Shown here one piece after another: positions 3,798 through 5,534 of a stretch of 5,534 bases of DNA. Made by a program: the position numbers and the translations under genes. Origin of the DNA: Candidatus Nomurabacteria bacterium (GTDB lineage Bacteria > Patescibacteriota > Minisyncoccia > Phycocordibacterales > SBAW01); NCBI GenBank assembly GCA_943355135.1, contig CALREG010000032.1, forward strand, positions 1 through 5,534. Direction: 5' to 3'. Numbering within the stretch: the stretch's first letter is position 1; every line of letters begins with the position of its first letter. The notes beneath the pieces are model-generated. The model ran no database searches. It was not told the DNA's origin and saw nothing but the letters and a program-made list of their open reading frames with translations.

Positions 3798-4388
3798 ATG
3801 CATAATTTTATGAATCTCGGTCCTGTGGCAAAGGGAATACTAGCCGTTATTTTTATTGCTACCGCAGGTGGCGGTGTTTGGTATATGCAGTACATGCAGA
3901 GGTCGGAGTCTGCAATACCAGAAGGGGTGGCTTGCACGATGGATGCGATGCAGTGTCCCGACGGTTCCTACGTTGGGCGCACGGGTCCTCACTGCGAGTT
4001 CATCTGTCCTACCGTATCATCAACGACAGGCAGTACATCAGGGACAGGCTCATCGGGCGGAGGTTCTTTTGCCGAATACACTTCGGGTATCAAAGGGACT
4101 GTATTGGCGGGCCCTACGTGCCCCGTCGAACGTAACCCGCCCGACCCGGCCTGTGCGGACAGACCTATTGCCACCAATATTGTTATCTACCGTTCAAGCG
4201 ACTCGGTGCATCCGCTGCTGGTGACCCGTAGCGACGAGCAGGGTAAGTTTGAGGCTAGCCTGCCGCCAGGGCGGTATATTGTGCGTGGCGGCGAAGCGGT
4301 CTTGCCGCGCTGCACCGACACGTCGGCCACCGTTGGTCCGACCGGCTACACTACTGTTGCAGTTTCGTGTGACACAGGGATACGATAA
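3798..4388 (+). CDS. Anchored cysteine-rich protein with transthyretin-like domain
   Basis: A 196-aa envelope protein. Residues 8-30 form an N-terminal membrane anchor or uncleaved signal (GPVAKGILAVIFIATAGGGV). Next comes a small cysteine module (Cys46, Cys53, Cys66, Cys70) with the core CPDGSYVGRTGPHCEF, which I associate with candidate-phylum surface proteins. A Ser/Thr/Gly-rich linker (about 74-90) leads to a beta domain: GIKGTVLAGPTCPV, a Cys-Ala-Asp-Arg-Pro motif, and GKFEASLPPGRYIVRG. This is typical of carboxypeptidase-regulatory or prealbumin-like folds used for adhesion or scaffolding outside the cell. The exact role is unknown. I chose ATG 3798 over 3771 because the latter would overlap the DUF4342 gene and lacks a ribosome site; 3810 is a third option. 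Confidence 0.75.
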   Translation: MHNFMNLGPVAKGILAVIFIATAGGGVWYMQYMQRSESAIPEGVACTMDAMQCPDGSYVGRTGPHCEFICPTVSSTTGSTSGTGSSGGGSFAEYTSGIKGTVLAGPTCPVERNPPDPACADRPIATNIVIYRSSDSVHPLLVTRSDEQGKFEASLPPGRYIVRGGEAVLPRCTDTSATVGPTGYTTVAVSCDTGIR

Positions 4389-4391
4389 AAT
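4386..4391 (+). promoter_or_regulatory. -10 box TAAAAT of the TspO-like gene
   Basis: TAAAAT overlaps the TAA stop of the preceding gene and ends six bases before the ATG at 4398. There is no Shine-Dalgarno, again fitting a leaderless start. Confidence 0.5.
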
Positions 4392-4397
4392 AATTTC

Positions 4398-4796
4398 ATG
4401 AACACCCCGCAGATATACGCGCAGTTTATAAAACCGTCGTGGTCGCCGCCCTCGTGGTTGTTTGGCCCTGTGTGGACCGTGCTCTACGCAATCATCGCTG
4501 TTTCGTTTGGATATGTGGGCTGGCTGTACTTTCAGGGGAGAGTGCCGTTTTTAGTATTATTGCCCTTTCTGCTTAACCTCGTATTCAACTTTGCGTTTAC
4601 GCCCCTGCAGTTTGGGCTCAAGAGCAACGTGCTTGCGGCGGTGGATATTGTGCTGGTACTCGGTACGCTCCTGTGGGCGTTGTATGCAATCTACCCGTAC
4701 GCGCCATGGGTCGCGTATATTAACGCTCCGTATGTGGCGTGGGTGTCGTTTGCCACTGTGTTGCAGTTGACCATCACGACGCTCAATTGGAAGTAG
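4398..4796 (+). CDS. TspO/MBR family membrane protein, four-helix form
   Basis: A 132-aa membrane protein matching TspO/translocator protein. The signature KPSWSPPSWLFGPVWTVLYA starts at residue 12. It is followed by four hydrophobic segments at about 20-45, 49-73, 78-104 and 106-130, the last containing the family-like YVAWVSFATVLQLTITTLN. TspO proteins bind porphyrins and related hydrophobic ligands and are usually about 150-160 aa with five helices. Here the first helix, which normally precedes the KPxWxPP loop, is absent. No upstream in-frame extension is available, because the preceding gene and promoter lie there. It is probably located in the cytoplasmic membrane; whether the four-helix form binds porphyrin is unknown. 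Confidence 0.87.
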   Translation: MNTPQIYAQFIKPSWSPPSWLFGPVWTVLYAIIAVSFGYVGWLYFQGRVPFLVLLPFLLNLVFNFAFTPLQFGLKSNVLAAVDIVLVLGTLLWALYAIYPYAPWVAYINAPYVAWVSFATVLQLTITTLNWK

Positions 4797-4801
4797 AACT
4801 G

Positions 4802-4849
4802 TTTGGTATACCCCGTGAGATAACTTCATATCTCATGGGGTATACTAAA
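4802..4849. repeat. Inverted repeat with 21-bp stem, containing a -10 box
   Basis: The arm 4802-4822 (starts TTTGGTATACCCC) pairs with 4829-4849 (ends GGGGTATACTAAA) over 21 base pairs, two of them G-U in RNA, around the six-base loop ACTTCA. It begins five bases after the TspO-like stop. The right arm holds TATACT (4841-4846), six bases before the ATG at 4853. With no T-tract it is unlikely to be a plain terminator. Confidence 0.85.
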
Positions 4850-4852
4850 CCT

Positions 4853-4990
4853 ATGGATGCAATAACAAATATCTTGCAAATGTTCCTGTCGTTCTTGTTG
4901 GGCTTTTTGACGCTTATCGTCAACTTTTTTATCTCTATACTCCAGCTCATACTCGGCTTCGCCCAAAGTATCGTCTCGACCGTACGCTAG
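4853..4990 (+). CDS. 45-aa hydrophobic membrane microprotein
   Basis: The ATG follows TATACT by six bases. An earlier in-frame ATG at 4739 is rejected because it lies inside the TspO-like gene and the inverted repeat. The protein is almost wholly hydrophobic after MDAITNILQ, with a run rich in Phe, Leu and Ile (FLSFLLGFLTLIVNFFISIL, then QLILGFAQSIV) and a short polar end, STVR. It could form one long or two short membrane helices. I know no family for it. It lies between two other membrane protein genes, but has its own promoter within the inverted repeat, so it may respond to its own regulator. Small hydrophobic proteins of this kind can be membrane-protein partners or toxins; nothing here decides between these. 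Confidence 0.65.
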   Translation: MDAITNILQMFLSFLLGFLTLIVNFFISILQLILGFAQSIVSTVR

Positions 4991-5046
4991 GCGCTTAAGG
5001 GTTTCTACATCTAATCTTCATACAACTTCAGCTTTACTGGAGGGGT

Positions 5047-5376
5047 ATGATACTTTTTCTTTTGTTAGGGGCGGTGCTTGGAGGCTTATCCGTTATCTTT
5101 GTGCTGCAGAACGTAGTGCCTATCACGGTCACCTTTTTGACGTGGCAGATAGAAGGCTCGCTGGCGGTTATTTTATTTTTGGCGATGATGAGCGGCGTGT
5201 TTGTTACCTTGCTCGTGTTGCTCCCCGGATTAATTCGCGATGAGTTCCGCTACTCGCGCCTGCAGAAAGAAAAGGAGCATGTCGAAGACGAGCTGACGAC
5301 CACGCGCAAAGTCATCAATGAAGTAGCGACAAATCATACGGTGGTGGTCGAGCAGACCCCTCCGCTCGTTCTATAA
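5047..5376 (+). CDS. LapA-domain (DUF1049) membrane protein
   Basis: A 109-aa protein with the LapA-domain layout. Membrane helix 1 is at residues 1-22 and includes the family motif F-V-L-Q-N (19-23, in VIFVLQN), followed by V-P-I-T-V-T-F-L. Helix 2 is at about 38-60 (LAVILFLAMMSGVFVTLLVLL). A charged coiled-coil-like tail (RYSRLQKEKEHVEDELTTTR) ends the protein. Family members are usually 90-110 aa, so it is full length. In proteobacteria LapA works in lipopolysaccharide assembly, but this domain is common in bacteria without LPS, so that role should not be carried over. GGAGG (5039-5043) lies three bases before the ATG, a short spacing. TTTACT (5033-5038) may be a -10 box for a leaderless alternative. 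Confidence 0.82.
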   Translation: MILFLLLGAVLGGLSVIFVLQNVVPITVTFLTWQIEGSLAVILFLAMMSGVFVTLLVLLPGLIRDEFRYSRLQKEKEHVEDELTTTRKVINEVATNHTVVVEQTPPLVL

Positions 5377-5385
5377 ATATCTGTC

Positions 5386-5394
5386 TGTTACACT
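5386..5394 (+). promoter_or_regulatory. Extended -10 promoter TG-T-TACACT
   Basis: TG at 5386-5387, one base, then TACACT (5389-5394), seven bases before the ATG at 5402. It follows the TAA of the LapA-domain gene by nine bases. Confidence 0.55.
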
Positions 5395-5401
5395 ATTTAC
5401 T

Positions 5402-5527
5402 ATGACTATAAAAAACGGGGGAGGGAGAATGGACTTCAACGCGCGCCGACCGCAGGCCGCGCGCATGCAACCAGTCGTGCGCAAGGCGGGCATGCGCAAC
5501 AACAAAAAACCAAAAGGAGGTAAGTAG
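5402..5527 (+). CDS. 41-aa very basic microprotein
   Basis: A 41-residue frame with a large excess of Arg and Lys and few acidic residues, ending in NNKKPKGGK. I do not recognise a family; the composition suits RNA or ribosome binding. Two starts are credible. The ATG at 5402 is seven bases after an extended -10 box and would be leaderless. The ATG at 5429 (giving 32 aa, MDFNARRPQAARM...) follows the purine-rich GGGGGAGGGAGA and could be Shine-Dalgarno led. The stop TAG (5525-5527) lies within the ribosome-binding region for the next gene, so the two may be coupled. Confidence 0.55.
   Translation: MTIKNGGGRMDFNARRPQAARMQPVVRKAGMRNNKKPKGGK
5512..5521 (+). promoter_or_regulatory. Strong Shine-Dalgarno for a gene beyond the edge
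   Basis: AAAAGGAGGT is fully complementary to the conserved 16S 3' end. It lies in the last codons of the basic microprotein. No start codon is visible before the window ends at 5534, so the next gene should begin at or just after the right edge. Confidence 0.6.
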
Positions 5528-5534
5528 AAACCTA

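Noticed and set aside
4802..4849. The 21-bp inverted repeat as an intrinsic terminator
   Set aside because: No T-tract follows on either strand, and a -10 box lies inside the right arm.
4739..4852. Start at 4739 for the 45-aa protein
   Set aside because: It would read through the TspO-like gene end and the inverted repeat; the hydrophobic protein with a promoter begins at 4853.
1..5534. tRNA, rRNA or known riboswitch
   Set aside because: I saw no cloverleaf with a GGTTCGAATCC-like arm, no rRNA sequence and no recognisable riboswitch core on either strand.

Overview
The window is a dense bacterial segment of short genes, almost all on the + strand. TGA, TAA and TAG are all used as ordinary stops, which points to the standard bacterial code. 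Many genes appear leaderless, with a -10 box only 6 or 7 bases before the ATG. Several families are cut down to a minimal core, and one secreted protein has a CPDGSYVGRTG cysteine motif that I associate with candidate-phylum genomes. Together these suggest a Patescibacteria/CPR (Parcubacteria-like) genome of medium GC. This is inference from gene style, not a proven assignment.

Bases 1-1200 hold the end of a YggU/DUF167 gene, two unrecognised basic proteins (110 and 113 aa) and a 31-aa cysteine microprotein. The last three, and the metallopeptidase gene at 2192, each follow the same 25-base element, which I read as a class of extended -10 promoter. Bases 1201-2140 are an AT-richer island. It holds a zeta-type toxin kinase whose first codons contain a perfect 26-base palindrome, an overlapping 64-aa gene that may be its antitoxin, and a strong terminator. 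Bases 2160-2467 encode a minimal YgjP/DUF45 metallopeptidase.

Bases 2468-3180 are mostly non-coding on the + strand. They contain a GC-rich hairpin, a G-quadruplex motif on the - strand, an orphan copy of a 30-base palindromic operator, and a - strand gene with its own terminator and promoter. That gene is broken by one in-frame TAA and looks proteobacterial. It lies between two direct copies of the operator.

Bases 3179-3796 form a small regulatory circuit: operator, ArsR-like winged-helix regulator, a second functional operator embedded in the last codons of the regulator, then a DUF4342 membrane protein. From 3798 to the end are envelope genes: a cysteine-rich anchored protein with a transthyretin-like domain, a four-helix TspO relative, a 45-aa hydrophobic protein behind a 21-bp inverted repeat, a LapA-domain protein, and a 41-aa very basic protein. 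A strong Shine-Dalgarno near the right edge announces the next gene.
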